From Lacustribacter sp964460315 (GTDB lineage: Bacteria > Pseudomonadota > Gammaproteobacteria > Burkholderiales > Burkholderiaceae_A): a DNA stretch of 5,946 nucleotides. Positions 1-5,946 of this stretch are shown one piece after another. The stretch spans positions 1 to 5,946 of the forward strand of contig CAYWPQ010000042.1 in NCBI GenBank assembly GCA_964460315.1. The letters are read 5' to 3'. Each line of letters starts with the position of its first letter. The stretch's first letter is position 1. A program made the translations under genes and the position numbers. Under the pieces are notes generated by a model, which saw only the letters and a program-made list of their open reading frames with translations, was not told the DNA's origin and did no database searches.

Positions 1-1136
1 GTTGTCATCCAGTCAACAATCAGGCCGAGCCCCCACTGCATGGCGAAGGCCCCCACAAACACAATGAAGTTAATGGTGGTGCTGGCCCGCCCCGCCATGG
101 AGACCGGAAAGGCCAGACTTGCTTTGGCATAGCCCACGCCGGTGATGCAGGTGGCCGTCACCATCAATGACCATCCCAAGACTGAGTGATTCCAAAGGTC
201 AAGCACAGCCGCTGCGGTCAGCAGTAAAAGCAGAAGCGAACCCACCTGGAGCACGCGATCAAGCGACCAGCCCCAGTCTTTGAACCGCGTTCCGACATAG
301 CTCATGGCCATATGGGAAAACATCACCACCACACCCAACACCAGCAGTGCAAAGGCGGCATCACCTGAGCTTTTTCCATCCACCACTCGAAACCATGGTC
401 CCATCCATAGACCCTGAACCGCCAGAAAACCACCGTGAATGAATGTGGCAAAGGGAATCAGACGTTGTATCTCCCGATGCGCAAACACCTCCTTCACGCC
501 AACCCAGGTGTCTCGCCAAAAGGGTCGGTGGTTGGGCTCGGGGTTCGGCAAGGGTGGAAGCCACCAGAGTAGGGCCAGGGTGGAGAGTACGAATAAGCCC
601 GCGGTAAGCCAGAAAATGCCACGCCATCCGATGAGTGGAAGGGCAAGTTCAACAGGCACGGTGGCAATCAATGCACCCAGTGAACCAACCATCAGCATGA
701 GCGAGGCAAGACTTGATTGCCGCTCTGCTGCAAAGCAGATTCGATAGGCTTTGTAAGAGGCCATCAGGCAGGCTGAGACCCCAAGACCAATCAGCGCTCG
801 CCCGACCCACAGCCAGAAAAAGTTCACGGCCAGTGCGCTGATCACGCAGCCTAGAATGGCCAGTGTGAGCAGAATCAGTTCAATATTTCGGGGGCCTTTG
901 CGATCGAGCAAGGCCCCCAAAGGAATCTGCATGGCCGCAAAGGTAAGAAGGTAGGCACCAGAGAGCAGACCCAGTTGTGAAGCCGAAAGACCGAGCTCTG
1001 CCGTGAGCGGTTCGGACAACACGGCATTGACCGACCGCATCACATACGACAGCAGATAGGCTGCCGCAAAGGGCAGAAAAATCTGCATTACCCGGTAATG
1101 CTCGGTGGTGTGGCCGTTAGCGGGGCTTAAAGCCAT
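1..1136 (-). CDS. Major facilitator superfamily (MFS) transporter, C-terminus cut by window edge
   Basis: An inner-membrane secondary transporter of the MFS_1 type; its substrate cannot be told from sequence. The frame is open from ATG at 1136 to the window edge, giving 378 visible residues. MFS proteins usually have about 400-430, so roughly the last 20-50 are missing. About ten or eleven hydrophobic helices are visible, starting at residues 17-35 (MQIFLPFAAAYLLSYVM). After helix 2 comes the MFS motif A loop, GALLDRKGPR. A hydrophilic central loop (PNPEPNHRPFWRDTW) separates the two six-helix halves, and the visible end (INFIVFVGAFAMQWGLGL) is a late C-terminal helix. The ATG lies 20 nt inside the lipoprotein gene, with no clear ribosome binding site, so translation is probably coupled to it. 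An in-frame ATG at 1088 would drop 16 polar residues and is the alternative start. Family call is firm; role is unknown. Confidence 0.9.
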   Translation of the reverse strand, partial: MALSPANGHTTEHYRVMQIFLPFAAAYLLSYVMRSVNAVLSEPLTAELGLSASQLGLLSGAYLLTFAAMQIPLGALLDRKGPRNIELILLTLAILGCVISALAVNFFWLWVGRALIGLGVSACLMASYKAYRICFAAERQSSLASLMLMVGSLGALIATVPVELALPLIGWRGIFWLTAGLFVLSTLALLWWLPPLPNPEPNHRPFWRDTWVGVKEVFAHREIQRLIPFATFIHGGFLAVQGLWMGPWFRVVDGKSSGDAAFALLVLGVVVMFSHMAMSYVGTRFKDWGWSLDRVLQVGSLLLLLLTAAAVLDLWNHSVLGWSLMVTATCITGVGYAKASLAFPVSMAGRASTTINFIVFVGAFAMQWGLGLIVDWMT

Positions 1137-1707
1137 TGATGAATTGTTCTGCGTGTTCGTCTGACCATTCGGAGGCGGGTCCCACCACCAGCGCCTCCGC
1201 AACCCGTTCAGCACCTGAGCCTTGGCCAAGGGTGAGGGACCGCATCCAGAGTTGCGCTTCCACAGGAGCCTCGTTGGCGGCCAGGCGCATCTGCCCACGC
1301 GCCTTGATGTCCGTGTAAGACAGCCCCTGGACGATGACCGTTGTTCTTTGAATGGATTCTGGCGCGGCCTGAATGTTTGCAATCATCGCGGCTTCAATCG
1401 CGCGGCGGGTGGTTTCTCCTGCCCGCGGGATGGAGCCAATGGCAAAGAGTGTTTCTTGAATTTTGGCTGAGCGGAGTGTGAGTTCGACGGGGCCCTTTTG
1501 GCCTTCGATGGCAATGGGTCGGGTGACTTCGACAGGTTTGCCGGGGAATATGGCCGAACCACCGAAATCGTCCCGAATAACACGCCAATCATATTGGGGT
1601 GAACAGCCGACAACCATCAAAATGAGCACGCCCAACACGAGAGGCAACGACAAGCGAGAAAGATATCTTTCGCTTGCTGCTGCGCCTAGAATGAAAGGTC
1701 GATTCAT
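1117..1707 (-). CDS. Small predicted lipoprotein of unknown function
   Basis: A 196-residue protein. Its N-terminus has arginines at 3, 14 and 18, then a hydrophobic stretch (residues 21-34) ending in a lipobox, VVGC, with the lipidated cysteine at 35. The residue after it is Ser rather than Asp, which in Gram-negative bacteria favours outer-membrane sorting. The mature part (about 162 residues) is soluble. It opens with YDWRVIRDDFGGSAIFPGKP, which resembles small lipoproteins I recall from Burkholderiales, but I know no function or named domain. The ATG at 1707 has no clear Shine-Dalgarno sequence. A TTG at 1653 would leave a signal peptide with no positive charge, so the ATG is preferred. 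It is the first gene of a unit with the MFS transporter, whose start overlaps its last 20 nt. A link to transport or envelope function is inference from that arrangement. Confidence 0.8.
   Translation of the reverse strand: MNRPFILGAAASERYLSRLSLPLVLGVLILMVVGCSPQYDWRVIRDDFGGSAIFPGKPVEVTRPIAIEGQKGPVELTLRSAKIQETLFAIGSIPRAGETTRRAIEAAMIANIQAAPESIQRTTVIVQGLSYTDIKARGQMRLAANEAPVEAQLWMRSLTLGQGSGAERVAEALVVGPASEWSDEHAEQFINGFKPR
1651..1676. repeat. Bulged palindrome between divergent genes, possible operator
   Basis: The 26 bp read as two 12-nt arms, CAAGCG-AAAGAT and ATCTTTCGCTTG, that are perfect reverse complements except for a 2-nt bulge (AG) in the left arm. The centre AAGATATCTT is itself a perfect palindrome. 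It lies inside the first codons of the lipoprotein gene and 46 bp upstream of the DUF1840 GTG, where an operator or the -35 region of the DUF1840 promoter would be expected. The palindrome is seen directly; a regulatory role is inference, and I do not recognise the site as that of a known regulator. Confidence 0.4.
1687..1692 (+). promoter_or_regulatory. Weak candidate -10 element for the DUF1840 gene
   Basis: TAGAAT matches five of six bases of the sigma-70 -10 consensus and would start transcription about 24 nt before the GTG codon. No good -35 hexamer sits at the right distance; the palindrome at 1651-1676 occupies that place. Because the spacer to the lipoprotein gene is only 15 bp, the real promoter must lie within the lipoprotein coding sequence, but this particular hexamer may be chance. 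Confidence 0.2.
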
Positions 1708-1711
1708 GACT

Positions 1712-1716
1712 GGGAG
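1712..1716 (+). promoter_or_regulatory. Ribosome binding site deciding the GTG start of the DUF1840 gene
   Basis: GGGAG lies 6 nt before the GTG at 1723, a normal Shine-Dalgarno spacing. It supports the GTG start over the in-frame ATG at 1765, which would remove the conserved FKSKATG start of the family. It lies in the 15-bp gap between the divergent genes. Confidence 0.6.
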
Positions 1717-1722
1717 TGTAGC

Positions 1723-2055
1723 GTGATCGTTGAATTCAAAAGCAAGGCAACTGGCATCTTCATCATGACGGAGCCCGTGGCCAAGATGGTGTTTTCGGCC
1801 ATGGGCTTAACGTTTGAGCCCAAGGGAATTTTCACTGCCGAACAGGTGCCCATCATGCGTCAACGGCTGCAGAAGGCGATTGATGCATCGAAAGCCCAAG
1901 ACAAGGCCCAACTTGAACAGCACGATGAATCGGTGGCGGAAGGTGAAGCCATCGCACGCGATTTCCCGGTGGGGCTTTCCCAGCGTGCGTTCCCTTTGCT
2001 GGATATGTTGGCGGCCTCAGAACGCGATGGCGTTGCGGTGGTTTGGGGCGTTTAA
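1723..2055 (+). CDS. DUF1840 family protein
   Basis: A 110-residue cytoplasmic protein with no signal peptide or membrane segment. Two landmarks match what I know of the DUF1840 family: the N-terminal FKSKATG followed by IMTEP (residues 5-18), and the C-terminal LSQRAFPLLDML ending in VVWGV. Between them lies a charged, probably helical region (roughly residues 39-75) rich in Gln, Glu, Lys and Ala. The family is short, found mainly in betaproteobacteria, and has no established function. Length is normal. The start is GTG, supported by GGGAG six nt upstream and by the family's usual N-terminus. It is transcribed alone: away from the lipoprotein gene on the left, and towards metH on the right, where the stop codons overlap by 4 nt. 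No functional link to MetH can be claimed from this convergent placement. Confidence 0.85.
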   Translation: MIVEFKSKATGIFIMTEPVAKMVFSAMGLTFEPKGIFTAEQVPIMRQRLQKAIDASKAQDKAQLEQHDESVAEGEAIARDFPVGLSQRAFPLLDMLAASERDGVAVVWGV

Positions 2056-5000
2056 AACCCAAGCGCTGGCGCAAGCCGGCTTCGCGCTTCGTTTTCATTA
2101 AGACCAGCACGCTGGGCGTAGCTGCGCAGCTGATCTTCATTGATGGAGCCAAGATTAAAGTAGCTCGATTCCGGATGCCAGAAATAAAAACCACTGACGG
2201 CAGACGCAGGAAGCATGGCCAGGTTCTCCGTCAGGCTCATGCCGATCTCTTGGGTGTTCAGCAGCTTGAACATCGCTTCTTTCACCGAATGATCTGGGCA
2301 AGACGGATAGCCGGGAGCAGGTCGAATGCCTTGATATTTTTCAGCAATAAGTTCTTCGTTGGAAAGCGATTCATTGGGCGCATAGCCCCAGAATTCGGTG
2401 CGGATACGTTGATGCAGGCGTTCGGCCAATGATTCGGCCAGGCGGTCGGCCAGGGCCTTCACCAAGATGGCGTTGTAATCGTCACCACGGGCTTCGTAGT
2501 CATTCGCAAGCTTGTCTGCACCTTCAATGCACACAGCAAAGCAGCCCAGGTAATCAGGAACACCACTGGATACATCGGCCACGTAATCGGCCAGGCACTT
2601 GTTGAATTCACCAGAGGGTTTCTGTGTCTGCTGGCGAAGCCCGAACCATGTCAGCACCGGTGATTGTCGGGATTCGTCGGCGTAAAGCGTAATGTCTTCG
2701 GGTGCGGTGCGTTGCGCAGGCAAAATGGCAAACACAGCATTGGCCGTGAGCTTACGCTGGGAAACCAGCTTGGCCAGCATGGCCTTGCCGTCGGCATAGA
2801 CCTGTCTTGCCTGAACACCCACCACCTCGTCATCCAAAATAGCGGGGAAGGGCCCAGCAAGATCCCAGGTCTGAAAGAAGGGCGTCCAGTCGATGGTGGC
2901 GACGAGCTCGTCAAGGTTGTAAGACTTCAACACACGCCGTCCCAGGGCCTTCGGCTTGGGTGGTGGCGTTTTGGTGAAATCAATCTTGGGCGCATTGCCA
3001 CGCGCCTCTTCAAGCTTGAGCATGGGGGCAGCAATTTTTGCGGCATGGCGCTCACGAAGCTTTTGATAATCCTGCAGCAATGTGCCCAGGTAAGCGCCCT
3101 TTTGAGCAGCGTCACTGGTGAGTGCCTGCGCCACTGGAACCGATCGGCTGGCGTCGGGCACCCAGATCACCGGGCCGGAGTAATGAGGAGCGATCTTCAC
3201 CGCCGTGTGCACCCTGGAGGTGGTGGCGCCGCCAATCAGCAGTGGAATCTGTTTGCAACGGCACCAGTCGTCGCGCTCCATTTCCTTGGCGACATGACTC
3301 ATCTCTTCAAGCGAGGGCGTGATGAGGCCGGAGAGACCAATGATGTCGGCATCGTGGTCTTTGGCCGCCTGAAGAATCTGCTGGGCCGGAATCATCACCC
3401 CCAGATTGACCACTTCAAAGTTATTGCACTGAAGCACCACCGATACGATGTTCTTGCCAATGTCATGCACATCGCCTTTGACGGTGGCGATAATGATCTT
3501 GCCTTTGGCCTGGGTATTGCCAGATGCCTTTTGCTCGGCTTCGATATAGGGCACCAGATGGGCCACGGCCGCCTTCATCACCCGCGCCGATTTCACCACC
3601 TGCGGCAGAAACATCTTGCCCTGGGCAAAGAGATCACCCACCACGTTCATGCCCGCCATGAGCGGGCCTTCAATCACTTCAATGGGCCGGCCCTGACGCT
3701 CGGCAATCGCCGCTCGAGCCTCTTCGGTGTCTTCCACGATGAATTCAGTCAGCCCGTGGACCAGTGCGTGTTCAAGCCGCTTATTGACATCAAGACCGCG
3801 CCACTCGAGCTTGGCTTCTTCACGCTTACCGTCGTTTTTCAATTGACCTGCGAATTCAATCATCCGCTCGGTGGCATCGGGTCGTCGGTTCAGCACGATG
3901 TCTTCGACCCGTTCACGCAGTTCTGGGTCAAGGTCTTCGTAGACACCCAGCTGGCCGGCATTGACGATGCCCATGGTGAGCCCGGCCTTCACAGCGTGGT
4001 AGAGAAAGACGGTGTGAATGGCTTCGCGGGCAGGATCATTGCCGCGAAATGAGAAGCTGACGTTGGACACACCGCCCGAAATTTTGGCGTAGGGAAGGTT
4101 GGCACGTATCCAGCGGCAGGACTCAATGAAGTCCACTGCATAAGCGTTGTGCTCTTCAATGCCGGTGGCGATTGCAAAGATGTTGGGGTCGAAAATAATG
4201 TCTTCGGCCGGAAACCCCACCTCTTCGGTGAGAAGTTGGTAAGCGCGTGAGCAGATGGTCTTGCGCCGCTCAAGGGTGTCGGCCTGACCCTGGGTGTCAA
4301 AGGCCATGACGATGACGGCGGCACCGTAACGCCTGCAAAGGCGAGCCTGGCGAAGAAATTCTTCCTCGCCTTCTTTCATCGAAATGGAGTTCACCACCGC
4401 CTTGCCTTGCACGCATTTCAGCCCGGCCTCAATCACGCTCCATTTCGAGGAGTCGATCATGATCGGCACGCGGGAGATGTCCGGTTCAGAAGCGATGAGA
4501 TTCAAAAACTTCACCATCGCCGCTTCCGAGTCAAGCATGGCCTCGTCCATGTTGACATCGATAATCTGGGCGCCGTTTTCCACCTGCTGCCTTGCCACAG
4601 CCACAGCTTCCTCGTATTCACCGGCCAGGATGAGTCGCGCAAACTGCTTTGAGCCTGTGACGTTGGTGCGTTCGCCCACATTGACAAAGAACGAGGCCTC
4701 ATCAATGTTGCAGGCCTCAAGGCCTGAAAGCCGCAGTTTTGGAGCCACTTCAGGAATGGCTCGTGGCGGAAATGATGTCACGGCCTTGGCAATTGCTGCG
4801 ATGTGGTCAGGGGTGGTGCCGCAGCAGCCGCCGACAATATTGACCCAGTGTTGTTCGGCAAATTCTTTGAGAAATTCAGAGGTGATGGGCGGCGTCTCAT
4901 CAAAACCTGTCGGCGCCATGGGGTTGGGAAGCCCCGCGTTGGGATAGATACAGATGGCGGTGTCGGCAAGCTTTGAAATTTCTTCCACATACGGGCGCAT

Positions 5001-5813
5001 CAGGGCCGCACCAAGAGCGCAGTTGAGACCCACCGTCATCGGCTGGGCATGACGAACGCTATTCCAGAATGCCTCGACGGTCTGACCAGACAGGATTCGG
5101 CCCGAGGCGTCGGTGATGGTGCCGGAGATCATCAAGGGGTAACGCACACCGCGTCGGTCAAAGACGGTCTCCAGGGCAAAAAGCGCAGCCTTGGCGTTCA
5201 GCGTGTCAAAAATGGTTTCTAAAAGCAGGAGGTCGGCGCCGCCATCGATGAGTGCATCAATCTGTTCGGTGTAGCTCGCCGCGAGCTGATCAAAACTCAC
5301 ATTGCGCGCGCCAGGGTCATTTACATCAGGTGAGATGGACGCCGTCTTGGGTGTTGGCCCAATGGCCCCTGCAACAAAACGCGGACGATCAGGGGTCGAG
5401 AATTTTTCGCAGGCCGCTTTGGCAAGCCTTGCCGATTCAAGATTCATCAGCCGCACAAGCTGGGGCAGATGGTAGTCATCCTGGGCGATGGAGGTGGCGC
5501 CGAAGGTATTCGTTTCGACAATGTCGGCGCCTGCGGCCAGATATTGCTCGTGGATTTCGGTGATGATGTCGGGGCGTGTCAGGGACAACAGTTCATTGTT
5601 GCCTTTGACATCAATGCCACCGCGGGTCGCTTCTTCAATGGCGGCTGCAATCTCCGGCGCAGCCAGTTTCTTGCCCGTGCCTCGGTACTCTTCTTCGGAC
5701 AGCTTGTACTGTTGAATCATGGTGCCCGTGGCGCCATCGAGCACAAGAATTCGGCGTGCGAGCTCTCGGCGAAGCAATTCAAAGGCAGGTGATTCAGGCA
5801 GTTTCTGGGGCAT
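2052..5813 (-). CDS. metH: Cobalamin-dependent methionine synthase, full length
   Basis: Cytoplasmic 5-methyltetrahydrofolate-homocysteine methyltransferase (EC 2.1.1.13): a methyl group passes from methyl-tetrahydrofolate via cobalamin to homocysteine, giving methionine and regenerating folate. From the ATG it has 1253 residues (E. coli MetH has 1227). All four modules are present in order. The homocysteine barrel (about 10-345) has LDGATGTMIQ and zinc ligands Cys265, Cys330 and Cys331 (GLNC, GGCC). The pterin-binding barrel (about 375-635) has FVNVGERTNVTGS and ISGGVSNVSFSFRGN. The cobalamin cap and Rossmann domain (about 665-905) has shielding residues Phe729 and Leu736, DVHDIG with axial His783, and Ser834 in GLSGLITPSL. 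The S-adenosylmethionine-binding reactivation domain (about 915-1253) has RPAPGYPSCPDH at 1164. The ATG at 5813 is chosen over an in-frame TTG at 5828 (1258 residues), although neither has a well-spaced Shine-Dalgarno. About 14 extra residues sit near 48-67 relative to E. coli. Its stop overlaps that of the DUF1840 gene. Confidence 0.97.
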   Translation of the reverse strand: MPQKLPESPAFELLRRELARRILVLDGATGTMIQQYKLSEEEYRGTGKKLAAPEIAAAIEEATRGGIDVKGNNELLSLTRPDIITEIHEQYLAAGADIVETNTFGATSIAQDDYHLPQLVRLMNLESARLAKAACEKFSTPDRPRFVAGAIGPTPKTASISPDVNDPGARNVSFDQLAASYTEQIDALIDGGADLLLLETIFDTLNAKAALFALETVFDRRGVRYPLMISGTITDASGRILSGQTVEAFWNSVRHAQPMTVGLNCALGAALMRPYVEEISKLADTAICIYPNAGLPNPMAPTGFDETPPITSEFLKEFAEQHWVNIVGGCCGTTPDHIAAIAKAVTSFPPRAIPEVAPKLRLSGLEACNIDEASFFVNVGERTNVTGSKQFARLILAGEYEEAVAVARQQVENGAQIIDVNMDEAMLDSEAAMVKFLNLIASEPDISRVPIMIDSSKWSVIEAGLKCVQGKAVVNSISMKEGEEEFLRQARLCRRYGAAVIVMAFDTQGQADTLERRKTICSRAYQLLTEEVGFPAEDIIFDPNIFAIATGIEEHNAYAVDFIESCRWIRANLPYAKISGGVSNVSFSFRGNDPAREAIHTVFLYHAVKAGLTMGIVNAGQLGVYEDLDPELRERVEDIVLNRRPDATERMIEFAGQLKNDGKREEAKLEWRGLDVNKRLEHALVHGLTEFIVEDTEEARAAIAERQGRPIEVIEGPLMAGMNVVGDLFAQGKMFLPQVVKSARVMKAAVAHLVPYIEAEQKASGNTQAKGKIIIATVKGDVHDIGKNIVSVVLQCNNFEVVNLGVMIPAQQILQAAKDHDADIIGLSGLITPSLEEMSHVAKEMERDDWCRCKQIPLLIGGATTSRVHTAVKIAPHYSGPVIWVPDASRSVPVAQALTSDAAQKGAYLGTLLQDYQKLRERHAAKIAAPMLKLEEARGNAPKIDFTKTPPPKPKALGRRVLKSYNLDELVATIDWTPFFQTWDLAGPFPAILDDEVVGVQARQVYADGKAMLAKLVSQRKLTANAVFAILPAQRTAPEDITLYADESRQSPVLTWFGLRQQTQKPSGEFNKCLADYVADVSSGVPDYLGCFAVCIEGADKLANDYEARGDDYNAILVKALADRLAESLAERLHQRIRTEFWGYAPNESLSNEELIAEKYQGIRPAPGYPSCPDHSVKEAMFKLLNTQEIGMSLTENLAMLPASAVSGFYFWHPESSYFNLGSINEDQLRSYAQRAGLNENEARSRLAPALGF

Positions 5814-5830
5814 GGGAATGGTTCGCAATA

Positions 5831-5873
5831 AAACCCGTCGTCCTTGGCTCAGACAGTTTCGGCGGACAGGTTT
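5831..5873 (-). promoter_or_regulatory. Predicted hairpin in the metH leader, just before the start codon
   Basis: On the metH strand AAACCTGTC (5873-5865) can pair with GACGGGTTT (5839-5831): nine base pairs, one of them G-U in RNA, with a 25-nt loop. The only Shine-Dalgarno-like sequence, AAGGA (5845-5841), lies in the 3' part of that loop, and a small inner stem (GUCU with GGAC) could partly cover it. The stem ends 2 nt before the alternative TTG start and 17 nt before the ATG. A role in controlling metH translation is inference. It does not look like a terminator, as it is followed by only a short U run, and it does not match any B12, SAM or SAH riboswitch that I know. Confidence 0.3.
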
Positions 5874-5944
5874 AGGGTCAAGCGTTCTATTTTAGACCGA
5901 GGGCGCCTTGAAGCACCCATCGCAGGTCACGGGTTTAGCGGGTC
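5831..5944. repeat. Three copies of the 8-mer ACRGGTTT upstream of metH
   Basis: On the plus strand ACAGGTTT occurs at 5866-5873 and ACGGGTTT at 5929-5936, with an inverted copy (AAACCCGT) at 5831-5838. The two direct copies belong to a longer imperfect repeat: ACAGGTTTAGGGTC (5866-5879) and ACGGGTTTAGCGGGTC (5929-5944), differing by one substitution and a 2-nt insertion. The repeats are seen directly. They could be regulator sites, alternative RNA pairing partners, or chance. The outermost copy lies in a possible upstream coding end. Confidence 0.35.
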
Positions 5945-5946
5945 TT
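5892..5946 (-). CDS. Possible 3' end of an upstream gene (last 17 codons)
   Basis: One minus-strand frame stays open from the window edge to a TAA at 5894-5892, reading RPAKPVTCDGCFKAPSV. The other two minus frames close within about 20 nt of the edge. Third positions are mostly G or C, as in the neighbouring genes. If real, this gene would end 78 nt before the metH ATG on the same strand, so metH could be transcribed with it. An open run this short is expected by chance nearly half the time, and I do not recognise the peptide. A TAAAAT hexamer (5894-5889), a possible -10 element for metH, overlaps the stop but has no convincing -35. Confidence 0.3.
   Translation of the reverse strand, partial: RPAKPVTCDGCFKAPSV

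Noticed and set aside
439..747. Open frames on both strands (439-747 plus, 361-627 minus) within the transporter region
   Set aside because: Both overlap a continuous minus-strand MFS frame with clear membrane helices and motif A; their translations show no domain or membrane pattern.
2040..2070. A bidirectional terminator between the DUF1840 and metH genes
   Set aside because: The genes overlap here, and no stem with flanking A and T runs is present; only the short TTTAAA is palindromic.
2664..4052. A 462-codon open frame on the plus strand inside metH
   Set aside because: It is wholly antisense to the well-conserved MetH frame. Its translation is His/Arg/Gly-rich with no recognisable domain, and long antisense frames are expected opposite GC-rich codons.
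2052..5813. A frameshift or broken domain in metH explaining the inserted N-terminal residues
   Set aside because: The frame is continuous on both sides of the insert, conserved motifs flank it, and all catalytic residues are intact, so a true in-frame insertion is simpler.
5876..5881. TTGACC on the metH strand as a -35 element
   Set aside because: At 16-18 bp downstream the sequences (AAACTG, AACTGT, ACTGTC) are poor -10 matches, so no complete sigma-70 promoter can be supported.
5814..5946. Cobalamin, SAM or SAH riboswitch upstream of metH
   Set aside because: I looked for a B12 box, SAM-I/SAM-II cores and the SAH core in this stretch and saw none. The leader visible is also too short for a cobalamin riboswitch, though one could begin beyond the window edge. 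An Infernal search with Rfam models would settle it.

Overview
The window reads as a chromosomal segment of a betaproteobacterium, probably Burkholderiales. The basis is protein similarity from memory: the methionine synthase carries wording typical of that order (for example EIHEQYLAAGADIVETNTFG and GPTPKTASISPDVNDPG), and it sits beside a DUF1840 protein, a family I know mainly from betaproteobacteria. Base composition is moderately GC-rich and looks uniform by eye. I saw no insertion sequence, CRISPR array, tRNA, rRNA or other sign of recent transfer.

Layout from left to right. Positions 1-1136 (minus) hold most of a major facilitator superfamily transporter whose C-terminus is cut by the window edge. 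Positions 1117-1707 (minus) encode a small lipoprotein of unknown function. The transporter start lies inside the lipoprotein gene's 3' end (20-nt overlap), so these two form one transcription unit. Divergent from it after only 15 bp is a DUF1840 protein at 1723-2055 (plus, GTG start). It converges on metH (2052-5813, minus), and their TAA stop codons interlock in a 4-nt overlap. metH encodes a complete, single-chain cobalamin-dependent methionine synthase and fills almost two thirds of the window. The last roughly 120 bp hold the metH leader and possibly the last 17 codons of another minus-strand gene.

Function. MetH makes methionine from homocysteine and methyl-tetrahydrofolate, and all its catalytic and cofactor landmarks are present. 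The lipoprotein and transporter probably share expression, but their substrates cannot be read from sequence. Nothing ties DUF1840 to methionine metabolism beyond position.

No new multi-gene system is visible. The points most worth a second look are regulatory or structural: a hairpin and a three-copy 8-mer in the metH leader, a bulged palindrome between the divergent lipoprotein and DUF1840 starts, the interlocked convergent stops, and an extra stretch of about 14 residues in the first barrel loop of MetH.
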